Assembly: GCA_019918135.1 (NCBI GenBank)
Contig: WBZZ01000829.1
Coordinates: 7,501-71,500 of the forward strand
Source of the DNA: Paulinella micropora
Lineage: Eukaryota; Cercozoa; Imbricatea; Euglyphida; Paulinellidae
Length of the DNA stretch: 64,000 nt
Reading direction: 5' to 3'
The notes under the pieces are model-generated. The model was not told the origin of the DNA and ran no database searches. It saw nothing but the letters and a program-made list of their open reading frames with translations. The number at the start of each line of letters is the position of its first letter. The stretch's first letter is position 1. The position numbers and the translations under genes were made by a program. This document shows, piece by piece, positions 18,133-27,908 of the stretch.

Positions 18133-20589
18133 TTATTCGTCATCGTCGTCATCGTCGTCAACGTCAAAAGCCCATTCATTATCACCATAAATAACCTTCC
18201 ATTGATTTTTACACTCTTCTAACGTTGGTAAATCTACGTATTTAATTCTTACACCTGCTTCTGTTGTTTTCTTCTTTTCTACTACATTTGGCATCAGTTT
18301 TCTAAGACTAGTTCAGAAACTAACCCGTGAAGTGTGCGGGTCATTCGCATTTGCTTTATACGCATCGTATAATGCTTCTTTTGAAACATCTTTACCAAAA
18401 TGAATTTCTGGAAAGTCTTTTGTAATATATCCCAAGTTCAAGCAATCCAACCACCACTTTCTCAACTTTGAAAGGGATTTCACTTTTTGTTCTCGTAGTC
18501 CCTTTGTAATGATTGTTTCGCGGTCGTTAAACTCGCTAAGGTCTCGTTCAAGAAGAAACTTCGCCAGTCGTTGCCTGTCAATAGATCTAATATCCGCAAT
18601 CACTTTTTTCTTTTCGTCTGATTTCATGAGTGCCAGTTCGTCAGAAACTTCAAGGACGAGCCATCGTTGCTCAGTGGTTCCCGCTGGCACTACCCATTCT
18701 TCGTTTGAAGCAAGGACTAAGAATAACATATTTTCTAATGTTAGATTTGGTAAATATTTTTGTTTAAGAGTGAGCGTGTTTTCTGATACGAGTTTCTTAA
18801 TTGTTCCCGCTCGTTCTTTATCACCACCCCATACCATTTCGTCCATAAATACTACGATTGCTTTTGCGAGTTGCGCATTGAAATCGCCTAATATTTCTCT
18901 AACGTCGGACGGCTGGAAGTAATAATCGGCACCAATTATGTCTTTGAATATTTCAAGAATAATACCCTTACCTGCTCGTTCAGTGCTTGTCAAAACTAAT
19001 GATAAGTGTAGTTTTTGCCACGGCTTTTGGTAAATGCTCGCAAACATATCAAGCACCTTTTTATATATGTCCTGACTTCCCCCACACCATCTGTTTAGGA
19101 TATGTTGAAAGAATGCTTCATTTTTTTCTTCTTCTGCCGTGAAGGATTTCACGTCTCCTAATGTGTCTGCTGGAATTTCAAAACCCTTAAACAAGTTATA
19201 AAACCCTTGTTTGCCGTTATCAAAGTATGCCTTGGGGTCAAAGATTACGTCATTTACTTCGCGTCTTCTCGGGTGTGTAGTCCATATTTTATACAAATCA
19301 ACAACATTCAATTTGGCGGGGTTTTTACCTAGCGCTATCCAGTCCTCTTTTGATAAGTTGGTCTTTACTCTTTTGTTTTTGAAGAATGATTCCATTGCTG
19401 ACTCCGTCTTGTAGCGGAACACCTTCTTGCCTTTGGAATCAACGTATTCTTCAATTATAGTCGGCTTTGCCAAGTTAGCAAAAGTGTATGATTCATTCAT
19501 CCACGCCAAAGCAGTATCTATCAACTCTTTGAATTTTTCTACGCTTTTACATTCGCTGGCAAGTCGGCGCAGGTCATCAATCGTGTTGATATTACGAGCG
19601 ATCGGGGGTGATAATTCGTGAATTTTCATGCCTTTACCCTCGCAAGTGCTATCGTGGCAGTAGAAATACAGCCCGTCTCTTCTCCATACTACATAGCAAT
19701 TGTCGCTTTTATTTTCTTCTCCGTTTATAATACATACTCGTGTCCCTATGGTTTTTAAAACAAACATTCTCTGCTTTATTTCAACAATTTCTACATTTGG
19801 TATTTTGCTGAGTATAATTTCGCGTATTTCGTCCAACGTAATATGTTGATATCGCTTCAAAGTTGTATATTCGGGGATTTTGACTTCGTAAAATGTATTG
19901 TCATCGGGGCGCATAATCAGATAATCGTCTATTTCTACATCTTGTAGCAGTTTCAAAGTGTTTGTTTTTGGGGTATATGAATACGGAAGCAAAACGCGGT
20001 CGCTATCTTCTTTATGAGAGTAGATAGTGCGAAAAGCCCTGTTTTTGTTATAGACGGAGATATCAAGTATGGTTCGTAATTCAATATTCTTGTCGGCTCG
20101 TTCAAACGTGAAGCAAAGGTCGGGGTAATCTTTTTCAATCACCACCTCCACATACTTCCAAAACTCTTTTTGTGTTTCGCAGTTTTTAAACACCAAGCCG
20201 TTATCGTAAGAAAAATGGCACGACATTTTACCATTCTTGCTTGCGTCCAAGTATTTGGCTTTTTTGGGATTATACTTCAAACCCATATTAGCAAATACGT
20301 TTTCCATAAGCGTGTTCCACCGCTCATACATTTTTTCTCGTGTGATTGATAATTCATCGCCATCAATGTCGGCAAACATTCGTTGGGGTTTGTTTTCCAT
20401 TAATACTTCATAGTATTGCTTTTGGTCATCGGGTGTGTTTTCAATCAATTCAATGAAATCCTCTTGGCATGGCATAGTGGTAAATTGTTTATTCCCCCAC
20501 TTGATAAGAACCGCATCTTGTGGTTTATCTCTCAGTGCTTCTTCTTGTTTGTAATACCATTGGTTGTTGGTCAGTGTCGGTGCGGTCAT
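18133..20589 (-). pseudogene. Primase-superfamily 3 helicase with in-frame TGA near the C-terminus
   Basis: The first 758 codons encode an AEP primase: Asp74/Asp76 in FADID, Ser123/His125 in KMSCHF, and Asp176 with Arg/Ser/Lys in ILDISVY and IYSHK. A Cys cluster (298, 311, 316) may bind zinc. A D5-type SF3 helicase follows: Walker A ERAGKGI (537-543), Walker B VVFMDE (579-584), sensor ASN and an Arg finger in QRWLVLEV. It would prime and unwind the element's DNA. A TGA at 18313-18315 interrupts it, but the same frame runs on for 60 codons, including KYVDLPTLEECKNQW and a poly-Asp tail, to 18133. Such a C-terminal tail is normal for this family, so the TGA looks like a late mutation or readthrough; the helicase core is intact. 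Confidence 0.85.
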
Positions 20590-20733
20590 GTTATATAGTC
20601 GCTCGGATATTTTTATAAAAATAAATTAATTATTCTATATATCCATATATCCATGTATGGTGTTGTCCTTAATAGGTAATTAGGATTTTTTTTATTATAT
20701 CGTTATGACAAAAAAAACAACTTGTTTCTTTTC

Positions 20734-21246
20734 TTACTTATTCAAGCACCCGCAGGGTATAAATCCTTTGAATTGTCCGCAATGTTCGCAATGCTTCAAT
20801 CTATTTATTAAGCAGGCTTTGTGATAATACTTGTCTCTGTTCGGATACTGTTCTACTACCTTTTTTGGTATTGTCCTATTGCTATCGCAATAACAACAAA
20901 ATTTAATATTTGGATTGTCAAGAGTGCGGATGAGCAATGACAGGTCTTCGTTCATTTTATCGTTCTTAAACCGCTTGATACATGCAGAGCCTAGCACCAT
21001 TTCGCTCCCATTTTTTACATTTTTTACAATATAATTCTTTGTAATCTCGTGTGAGCAACAACAATATTGTTGTTCCCCTTTTTCTATACTTTCCATAAGT
21101 TTCCAGTCGGCCGTGTTCCACTTTCCATCGGGTGATAGAAACGAAACGGCATTGACTAGATTTAGAAAATAACTTCCATTCACGTAGTCCAAATGGAGTT
21201 GTAAGTCTTCATATGTCCAATACGATCGGCGGTGAGAGGTGTCCAT
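20734..21246 (-). CDS. Cys/His-rich zinc-binding protein
   Basis: A 170-residue protein with CCCSHEI, then MVLGSACIKRF, then CCYCDSN and CEHCGQF...CGC pairs. The C-x-H-I...VGS-x-CI-x-x-F arrangement resembles small zinc proteins of giant viruses. It is probably nucleic-acid binding, inferred from the fold pattern only. The gap 20590-20733 to the primase start is AT-rich with TATATAAC before the primase ATG; CACTATTATATAAACC precedes this gene. Confidence 0.6.
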   Translation of the reverse strand: MDTSHRRSYWTYEDLQLHLDYVNGSYFLNLVNAVSFLSPDGKWNTADWKLMESIEKGEQQYCCCSHEITKNYIVKNVKNGSEMVLGSACIKRFKNDKMNEDLSLLIRTLDNPNIKFCCYCDSNRTIPKKVVEQYPNRDKYYHKACLINRLKHCEHCGQFKGFIPCGCLNK

Positions 21247-21287
21247 GGTTTATATAATAGTGTATATATTTTTATATATAAAATAAA

Positions 21288-21515
21288 TTATATATTGTTT
21301 AACATACTATCGCGAAATGCCCTTGATTCAAGTAATTCTGCTTTTTGTTTTTCGTATTTCTCCTTCCGCAATATTTTTATTCTCTCTTAATTCTTATAAT
21401 AGTATGCCTTCGCATTTTCCCTATTCTTATCAGGATGAGCCTTCAAAAATGCTTTCGCCCTTTCCCTTCTCCGTTGAACGATTTCTTCCTTGGTGAATTG
21501 AGGTGTCCTTGGCAT
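21288..21515 (-). pseudogene. Small basic protein with in-frame TAA
   Basis: From the ATG at 21515 the frame reads a basic helical protein (KEEIVQRRRERAKAFLKAH, then NAKAYYYKN). It meets TAA at 21387-21389 and continues in the same frame (ERIKILRKEKYEKQKAELL) to 21288, for 75 codons in all. The YYKN-x-ERI pattern is common in short Lys-rich proteins of PLVs and giant viruses. The stop falls where a Lys codon is expected. It sits next to the right TIR. Confidence 0.55.
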
Positions 21516-21547
21516 TATATATATAATTATATTATTTTAATTATTTT

Positions 21548-23017
21548 AAATAGAAAATCCGCACACCTGCGCTAGAACACGCGAAATCGTCGTTTGGCGA
21601 CTCGGCCACTTGAGAGTGGTATTGAGCAACCGAGAGAGAGAAATTCGTTTTAGTATTAATAGTGGCCGAGGTGGCCGAGTCCGACCCTTTTTTTAAAAAA
21701 CTTTTTTGTGTGTCCATTATAAAAAGGGGGGGAGGAAGAAAAATTTACTTTTTTTTGGAAAAAGGTCGGACAGGTCGGACAGGTGTAATACTAAGAAGAA
21801 TTATATAGTAAATATTGAAATTTAATAAGCGAAAAGTGGCAGACCTTTAAAAAACAAGGTAGGACAGGACTCGGACAGGTCGGCCAGCAACAGGAGAGGG
21901 TATTTTCACTCACCCTGCTCTTATATTCACCAAAAAAAAGCAAAGGTAATATCAGATTTATAAGCAAAAAAAAAAGGTTCGTATATATTGGCGATGGAAC
22001 ATCCTTTGGAATTGAACCCGCAACTTAAATTTTCAATGATTACGTTGAACCCATTAGTCTCATCGCCAATTGAACCTGCCAATTCGTTGAAAAATAAAGT
22101 ATTTGAAGTGTTATCAGCCACATGTTAAATTCTAGAACATTCTATTTTCGGGAAAACCACCATGCGACAGAATTTCACTTTTTTGTCGCAGTGTCGCAGG
22201 AGTTGCGACAGAATTTCACTTTTTTGTCGCAGTGTCGCAGTAGTTGCGACAGAATTTCACTTTTTTGTCGCAGTAATGGACTTAATTCCTAGAAGAACTA
22301 AAACTAAATCGGATTGGTTGGAGGAATTTGCTATTCGTAGAACTTCTAAGGATAGACTAAATAAAGATAAAATCGCTTGCGAAGAAAGGATTACGAAGAC
22401 TGATAAAGAAATCTCCCGCCTCATTGAAAAGAAACAATCAGACATAATTAAGGTTGAGGCTATAAATGAGATGTTGCAACGATTGAGTATTGAAAGTAAT
22501 GAAGTAGATGAAGATAGAATTTTTCGCTTGAGAAAAAAGAAATTGGAACAGAAAAAAAGTAAAGAATTAGATAATTTCTATAGATGGAAAAAAGATAATC
22601 GCTGTCAACTTTCCGCAATTGTCATGAATAATATTATTGCTGGTATTGAGAACGAGCATTTATCGTTTAATGCTTCGTTTAACAAATATTCAAGCGATGG
22701 TATTAACGATCACGTAAATGATAGTAGTATTAATATTAAACGAGAACACAATAGAAACATGCACAGAGTCTATAGAACCGAGAGTGCGGATAGCAACTCG
22801 GAATAAAAAGACTTTGCGTAATTGGTTTTTTTAAAAACCAAGGGGTTCAAACCCCACCCTAATTCAAAGAAATTTCTATTACACATGCTTTTGGTGTGTG
22901 TAATAGAATATGGGAGAGCCTGACGAATTAGTTGAAGGAGTTGGTGAAATGAACATCAATCCAACTCCTGCTCCTGCCACTGCTCCTACGGGTAAGTCCT
23001 AACTCAATTGTTTCTTT
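21548..23017. repeat. Right terminal inverted repeat of element 1
   Basis: Reverse complement of 1-1471. Differences from the left copy include a longer G-run near 21726, several substitutions in the coiled-coil gene and one nonsense change in it. The repeat may continue to the palindromes near 23460, but the left-hand counterpart lies outside the window, so the true end cannot be placed. Confidence 0.95.
22276..22806 (+). CDS. TIR-encoded basic coiled-coil protein, right copy
   Basis: Mirror copy of 197-742, starting at the ATG at 22276 behind the 41-bp iterons (22162-22275). It is 176 residues, five fewer than the left copy: GAATAA here against GAAGAA there shows a single G-to-T nonsense change. 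Two residue changes also distinguish the copies (Ser to Arg in the EESITK segment, Glu to Asp in INEHVND). No domain is recognised. Confidence 0.6.
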   Translation: MDLIPRRTKTKSDWLEEFAIRRTSKDRLNKDKIACEERITKTDKEISRLIEKKQSDIIKVEAINEMLQRLSIESNEVDEDRIFRLRKKKLEQKKSKELDNFYRWKKDNRCQLSAIVMNNIIAGIENEHLSFNASFNKYSSDGINDHVNDSSINIKREHNRNMHRVYRTESADSNSE

Positions 23018-23395
23018 TTTATGACAATGAATGTGGTTGTAGGTTTCTGGAAGACTTGGGCGCGAGTTGAGAAGAAAGCCCCAGAAAACAAAGACACGCA
23101 ACTCATACGTGTGTCTGCTGGGTTTGTTGGGCTTAGTTTGGTGAATGGTTTTGACGCCTTTCAAAAGGATGTCAAGTATTTTACTCGCCATGTAAACGAG
23201 CGAAGCGAGGATTATCTTTTCGCTTGGGTTCCTCTGGACAGAACCATGAGGAACCCGAGAAAGAAAACATTCTTTCTCGTTTCGCTCCAAGTTGGGGGGA
23301 GGGAGGAAATTCTTGTCTTTCCCTCCCTCTCTGCTTTAATGAAAAAAGTGGGAGAAAATGAAGATAGCATCAATTGGACTGTCCCAATTAATTAA
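22910..23395 (+). CDS. Spliced gene across the TIR end, unknown function
   Basis: Exon 1 (22910-22991) encodes 27 codons rich in Pro, Ala and Thr. A 51-base intron (22992-23042) has a GTAAGT donor, a CTAAC branch-like sequence at 22999-23003 and a TTGTAG acceptor. Exon 2 (23043-23395) continues in frame as TGFWKTWARVEKKAP to the stop at 23395, about 145 residues. The frame before the acceptor also happens to be open with an ATG at 23021, so an unspliced start is possible. The product is basic and has no recognised domain. The left TIR carries at least exon 1 of a second copy. Confidence 0.6.
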
Positions 23396-23460
23396 AATCA
23401 TTTTTTATTAAATGACTGGGGTTTTCTAATTGTGTAATCACCCCCCCCCCCTTTGTGGTG

Positions 23461-23874
23461 TGATCATTTATGTTGGATAGACATGTCTATGTTGTATATT
23501 ATAAAACAAGCATTAGAAACATAAAAAACCAACATAGGACACATCAAAAACAGACATTCAAATATATCAAAAACATAACTTTGTTTTACAAAAAACGACA
23601 AACTGAGCACAATAAGAGAGATTTAGACAAAATAACGACAAAAACCATATATACAAAGTAATATATACAATTTTATGGAATAAAATGGTGTTTTTGTCGT
23701 TATTTTGTCTAAATCTCTCTTATTGTGCTCAGTTTGTCGTTTTTTGTAAAACAAAGTTATGTTTTTGATATATTTGAATGTCTGTTTTTGATGTGTCCTA
23801 TGTTGGTTTTTTATGTTTCTAATGCTTGTTTTATAATATACAACATAGACATGTCTATCCAACATAAATGATCA
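23461..23874. repeat. Large foldback palindrome P1
   Basis: Two arms of about 183 bp (23461-23643 and 23692-23874) are perfect reverse complements around a loop of about 48 bases; translating both strands gives the same 59-residue string. It begins and ends with TGATCA. A C-run (about 23440) precedes it. It is homologous to P2 next door, so the two are members of one foldback family. Possible natures are a MITE-like element or a telomere/resolution site for the recombinase of these elements. Confidence 0.95.
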
Positions 23875-23878
23875 TATA

Positions 23879-24310
23879 TGATCACTTATGTAGGATGGAC
23901 AGGTCTATCTCGTATATCATAAAACAGGCCTTAGAAACTAAAAAAAAAACGACATATGACATAAGAAAAACGGCCATTCACACATACAAAAAATACAAAC
24001 ATATAAAACAAAATATGAAAAATAAATACTAAGCCCTTTTTCGTCATTTCGTCCTTATTACACCACAGATACACGAAGAAAACATATACGATATAAAAGA
24101 AATTCATTTATAATATGTATCTGTGGTGTAATAAGGACGAAATGACGAAAAAGTGCTTAGTATTCATTTTTTCATATTTTGTTTTATATGTTTGTATGTT
24201 TTGATATATGTGAATGGCCGTTTTTCTTATGTCATATGTCGTTTTTTAATGTTTCTAAGGCTTGTTTTATGATATACGAGATAGACCTGTCCATCCTACA
24301 TAAATGATCA
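23879..24310. repeat. Large foldback palindrome P2
   Basis: Arms of about 190 bp (23879-24070 and 24117-24310) are reverse complements with a few mismatches and indels around a loop of about 45 bases, with TGATCA at both ends. Arm sequence is alignable with P1 but diverged (for example GTAGGATGGACAGGTCTAT against GTTGGATAGACATGTCTAT). Only TATA separates the P1 and P2 TGATCA ends, so the junction itself (TGATCATATATGATCA) is a perfect palindrome. Confidence 0.95.
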
Positions 24311-24526
24311 GAGCCCAAGACCCCCGAAAAAAAAAGGAAAGTATTATTAATTTTTTTTTTTTTTTTACATTAAGAAAAAATATAAACAAGTCTAATATAT
24401 AACATACGACCCTTAAAACAACGGGGGGCAGACACGAGCGGAGCGAGTGGCGGGGGGCAGTAGCCGAAGCAGACCAAAGCACCAACAAAGCAAACCAAAG
24501 CAACAACAAAGCAACAAAAAAGCAGA
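24311..24526. other. Start of element 2, upstream region of recombinase copy
   Basis: Below 300 bases, but it marks an element start. It contains an A-run, a T-run of about 17, ATATATAACATACG as a probable promoter, then a G-rich patch and an Ala/Lys-type CAAAGCAACAAC repeat just before the ATG at 24527. No gene is seen. Confidence 0.4.
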
Positions 24527-25936
24527 ATGTGGAACGAGACAGACAGAAAATTTCTTAAACAATTGAACATAGCAGACACAGAAGAAAAAATATATAATGT
24601 GGTGTCCGAATTTTATACGAGTGATGCGAAGCCTTCAAAGGCCTTTCATAGTGCTATTTTGTTATTATTTAGCAAGACAACAACAGAAGACGAAGCACTA
24701 AAAGCGATGAAAATTATTTATCCTAAATATGCTATTATTTACCCGAACACGACCTCACGACTGCAAAGACTGAGCGAAGTAAGAACGAGGGCAAGAAAAC
24801 CGAATCAAACTAAAAAAGTTTATGAAATGAGTAAATTAGACAAATATTTTAATATCAATGAAGACGAACGGATAAAAATTCTTGAGGGATATAAAAAAGA
24901 TGTCAAAGCAAAAAAACTAGCAAAAAATACAGATTGATGTGCGGGAGGTAATGGCAAAAATGAACGAAATGATTTTAAGCAATGACCCGTATTTAAAGCT
25001 ATTAGCCCTAATGTTTGCAACGGGAGCCTCCCCGTCCAGTTGGATATTTGCAAAAAATACATATGAATTAATACCAGATAGCCTTCATGGCTGAGGATAA
25101 ATAACTTAGCAAAGAAACGAGAGGGACAAAAAAGAACTGGACAGAGAGGCCTGTAATTTTATTTACCCCCGAATTTACAATAGAGAAAATAGAAGCAATA
25201 AGAAACCACTTCAAGAAAAAGGGGGCGGTTATAATCAACGACGACGGGCAACTCGCGAAAGACAAAAACAACGAACTAAACAAGCGAATAATAAAAGTTT
25301 TTCCATGGCTAGCAGATTACACACAGAGAAGCAGTATGTTAAGGAAATTATATGCGAGTTTATCATATACGAATTTTGCAGACCGGAAAATAACAAATTT
25401 CAACACATGGGTTTCCAAGTATTAGGGCACGGCGACCTTTTAACAAGTTTTTCTTATTCATGGGTAAATGTGGCAGACCCGCGGGAGATGATGGAGGAAG
25501 GCCTTAAAACCAAGTTAGAGGAATTAAGGCAAAAAATAGACCTGTGTTTAAATATAAAAGGAATTGATAGCGAAGCAAACGAGGGCGAGGAGGACGACGG
25601 CAACAATAGCAAATATAAGCCCTTAGGGAAGAAAGGAAGCAGAGCGGAAAATATAAACTATTGGAGCAGATTTACAACGACCACGGCGGAAAAATAACGA
25701 ATACAGCACTCAGGAAAATAAGCGGGATTGGGGCGATTATCGTAAATCAATTTATAGCACGAAAAAAAGGACATACAGAGGCAAAGCAGACAACAAAAGC
25801 AACAGAGACAGAGACAGCAGAGACAGAGCCGACAGAGCCGACAAAAGAGCCCGCGGGTTATAAACTAATCGGCGACGACTGCAAAAAGCAACCAATACTG
25901 AAAAGTACGAGGCTTAAAAATAAAGTAAAAAAATAA
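24527..25936 (+). pseudogene. Decayed protelomerase-like recombinase of element 2
   Basis: This is alignable from end to end with the recombinase at 1512-2834 (for example KVYEMSKLDKYFN, VLGHGD homologue LGHGDLLTSFSYSWVNV). At least four frameshifts break it: near 24920 (A-run), 25080, 25130 and 25415, plus one near 25655 before the C-terminal helix-turn-helix. The catalytic Arg of the GARP box is lost in a rearranged GASPSSWIF stretch. The MLRKLYA, LGH and Tyr motifs are still legible. The copy is certainly inactive. It shows that element 2 came from the same family of mobile elements. Confidence 0.9.
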
Positions 25937-26066
25937 ATAAAATCTCTTTGAAAGTGAGGCGGGGTTTCCCCCTTGGTTTTTTCTTTTTTGTTTGTAAATT
26001 GATAACATATTCCATAATAGTTATTTTGGAAGTAGTCCAAAATAACAAGTGTGCTTAAAGCACATA

Positions 26067-26593
26067 TTAGACGGCCGAGAAGGCAGAGACTTCCATCGGA
26101 GCAGACAGGGCGGGAGGCTTAAGCTTTGAAACGACACGGGCGGGAGGCTTAAGCTTTGAAACGACACGGGCGAGAGCATCATCAAAAGAGACTCCTGTAT
26201 TAATTAAATAAATAACTCTTTCATACTGAGGCTTTTTGAAGCCTTCTATTTTTCTGTGTCCTTTTTGTGCAATCCATTTTTTAACGAGATTCAATTGAGA
26301 GGAATCATATTCCTGTCGCAGGGTTAAAGCCTTAGAAATATCAATATCTTCAAGTATTTCATTAGCCTCTTTAAGAGCTTTTTTAAAAGCTGTTAATTCT
26401 TGTTCTTTTTTTGGTTTTGTTTTTCTAAAGAGGCTATTTTATGATTGAAGGCTTTAATATCTCCTTCTGCTTTTTCAATTCCTGCCCTTACTTCGTCCGT
26501 GTCAGTCATTCGCTTCCGTCGTTTGATTCTCCTTTCTACATCCGCCTCTGTTTCGGGAGCATTCCGCGGGATAAGGCTTCGGCTGTCGGTCAT
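26067..26593 (-). pseudogene. Coiled-coil protein with one frameshift
   Basis: The ATG at 26593 opens a frame of 66 codons, ending in an A7 run near 26425; the other frame continues with EQELTAFKKALKEANEILE and runs to 26067. The combined product, about 170 residues, has a charged coiled coil and a C-terminal part with KKPQYERVIYLINTG. A 33-bp perfect tandem repeat (about 26105-26170, GGGCGGGAGGCTTAAGCTTT) duplicates 11 codons near the end. Function is unknown. Confidence 0.5.
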
Positions 26594-26760
26594 CTGGTCT
26601 TCTTTTGTGTCTGAGACTGCGGGACGACGGGAGCAAAAAGGCGGGTTTGCTGGCGGTGTCGGTAAGAGGGCTAACGATATTATTTTATGGCTGTTTTTGT
26701 GGTCTGGCCTATCATATTTTTTAGCGTGGCTTTATTTTGTGGCCGTGGTGGCTATGTTGA

Positions 26761-27108
26761 TTAGTTCGTTAATAGCTTTATACTGTCCATGTAGGAATAA
26801 AGGACATTCTCATATTCTTCATACATTACTTTATATTTTTCTGTTTTTGGTAGTTGTTGTAAATTGCACTTTATTTTGATTAATTGGGAGTAGATGTCGG
26901 GGGCTGTGGCGGTTAGGTAATTGTTAATTTGGTTAATATTCTGTAATGTTTCCTGTTGGGTTGTTGGTGCGGTTATAAGGTCGTTTAAGCATTCATTGAG
27001 CCTTTTTCTAAATATTAGGGTGTCGTGGTGTGTGTGGGTGCGGGCGGTGTGGATTACTGCTTCAATTTTAGATTTAAGGACGGCATCACATACTCGGCAT
27101 TTTGACAT
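26761..27108 (-). CDS. Small protein with C2H2-like zinc finger
   Basis: 115 residues. CRVCDAVLKSK at residues 4-14 followed by HTARTH at residues 20-25 fits a short C2H2 finger. The rest is helical, Asn/Gln/Leu-rich. The ATATATATAATG start is the element's promoter type. A transcription or DNA-binding role is inferred. No named family. Confidence 0.5.
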   Translation of the reverse strand: MSKCRVCDAVLKSKIEAVIHTARTHTHHDTLIFRKRLNECLNDLITAPTTQQETLQNINQINNYLTATAPDIYSQLIKIKCNLQQLPKTEKYKVMYEEYENVLYSYMDSIKLLTN

Positions 27109-27117
27109 TATATATAT

Positions 27118-27483
27118 TTAATCAAATAAATTAATTTCTGTTTCTTTCCGTTCGTCTTGTTTAACTAAAACAGGAGCCCCCGCTATTTTGAGGATAATAA
27201 ACTTCTCGCCGTTTCCCTTGGTTGCTTCGTGTGTTTCAATGTTAAATTTATTTATAGCATTTTGGAGCGGTTTGAAACCTAATAAGGGAGATATCTTTAT
27301 ATAAATCAGTCCGTAGGCGGTGGGGGTGGCTGGTTGGCGTTTGTTGTGTGGGTATTTCTCTTTTAATCGGCCGTATAATTTGGTTAAAGTGTTGAAAGAA
27401 GCTTCATGTATTTTCTCGCTGGTGTAAAATTGAAGATTGCTGTAAGGATCAGTATTCTTAAATTTCGCGGTGATTTCAATCAT
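27118..27483 (-). CDS. Unknown 121-residue protein
   Basis: An intact frame ending 10 bases before the start of the zinc-finger gene, on the same strand. The sequence mixes beta-like and helical segments (YGLIYIKISPLLGFKPL, KFIILKIAGAPVLVKQ). No family is recognised; possibly a small DNA-binding protein, but nothing proves it. Confidence 0.45.
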   Translation of the reverse strand: MIEITAKFKNTDPYSNLQFYTSEKIHEASFNTLTKLYGRLKEKYPHNKRQPATPTAYGLIYIKISPLLGFKPLQNAINKFNIETHEATKGNGEKFIILKIAGAPVLVKQDERKETEINLFD

Positions 27484-27545
27484 TTGAGATTATAAAACCT
27501 TTATTTTCTGCGGGTGGGCGGGTGGTATATTATACAGATTTTTCT

Positions 27546-27719
27546 TTATGTTGTAAGATAAATTTTAATGGCTTCTTTTATTGCGGGATGATTTTGCTGA
27601 TTAGAAGAAAAATCCTTAAGCTTTCCCCTAGTCGCCCTTCTCTCGTCGTGGGGGTTGAGTTTGTGCGGTGGTCTTTTTAAGGCTTGGCGGGTGTCTTTGG
27701 CTAATCGTCCTTTCGGCAT
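27546..27719 (-). CDS. Very small basic protein
   Basis: 57 residues from the ATG at 27719, strongly basic (KGRLAKDTRQALKRPPHK, DERRATRGK). TTATATATAACGGA lies just upstream. The frame is open further up but through a direct-repeat stretch, so the ATG at 27719 is preferred. DNA binding is likely by charge only. Confidence 0.45.
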   Translation of the reverse strand: MPKGRLAKDTRQALKRPPHKLNPHDERRATRGKLKDFSSNQQNHPAIKEAIKIYLTT

Positions 27720-27774
27720 TCCGTTATATATAAAAGAGTTTTTTAATATGATTTGTATCAGTTGACTAGTTAAG

Positions 27775-27862
27775 CGGAGGTAAGCAAGAAGTAAGAAGAA
27801 GTAAGAAGAAGTAAGCAGAAGTAAGCAGAAGTAAGCAGAAGTTAAGCGGAGGTAAGCAGAAA
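27775..27862. repeat. Short direct repeats, AAGTAAG(A/C)AG units
   Basis: About seven copies of a 12-bp unit like AGAAGTAAGCAG, upstream of the small basic gene. Too short to be a satellite array; may be slippage or a regulatory cluster. Confidence 0.7.
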
Positions 27863-27908
27863 ACACATTATTATTAAGTAAGCATACGGATTTGAATATA
27901 CAGTCCAT

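Noticed and set aside
1512..21515. Recoded stop codon (alternative genetic code) for element 1.
   Set aside because: TAA, TAG and TGA all occur inside frames, yet all three also end intact genes, and each broken gene has only one internal stop. Code change does not fit.
22812..22860. GGGGTTCAAACCCC in the TIR looks like a tRNA T-arm, so a tRNA integration site was considered.
   Set aside because: No acceptor stem, D-arm or anticodon arm can be placed around it, and it lies inside the repeat, not at the outer end.
23470..23865. Identical 63- and 80-codon open frames on the two strands.
   Set aside because: They are a consequence of the P1 palindrome, not two genes.
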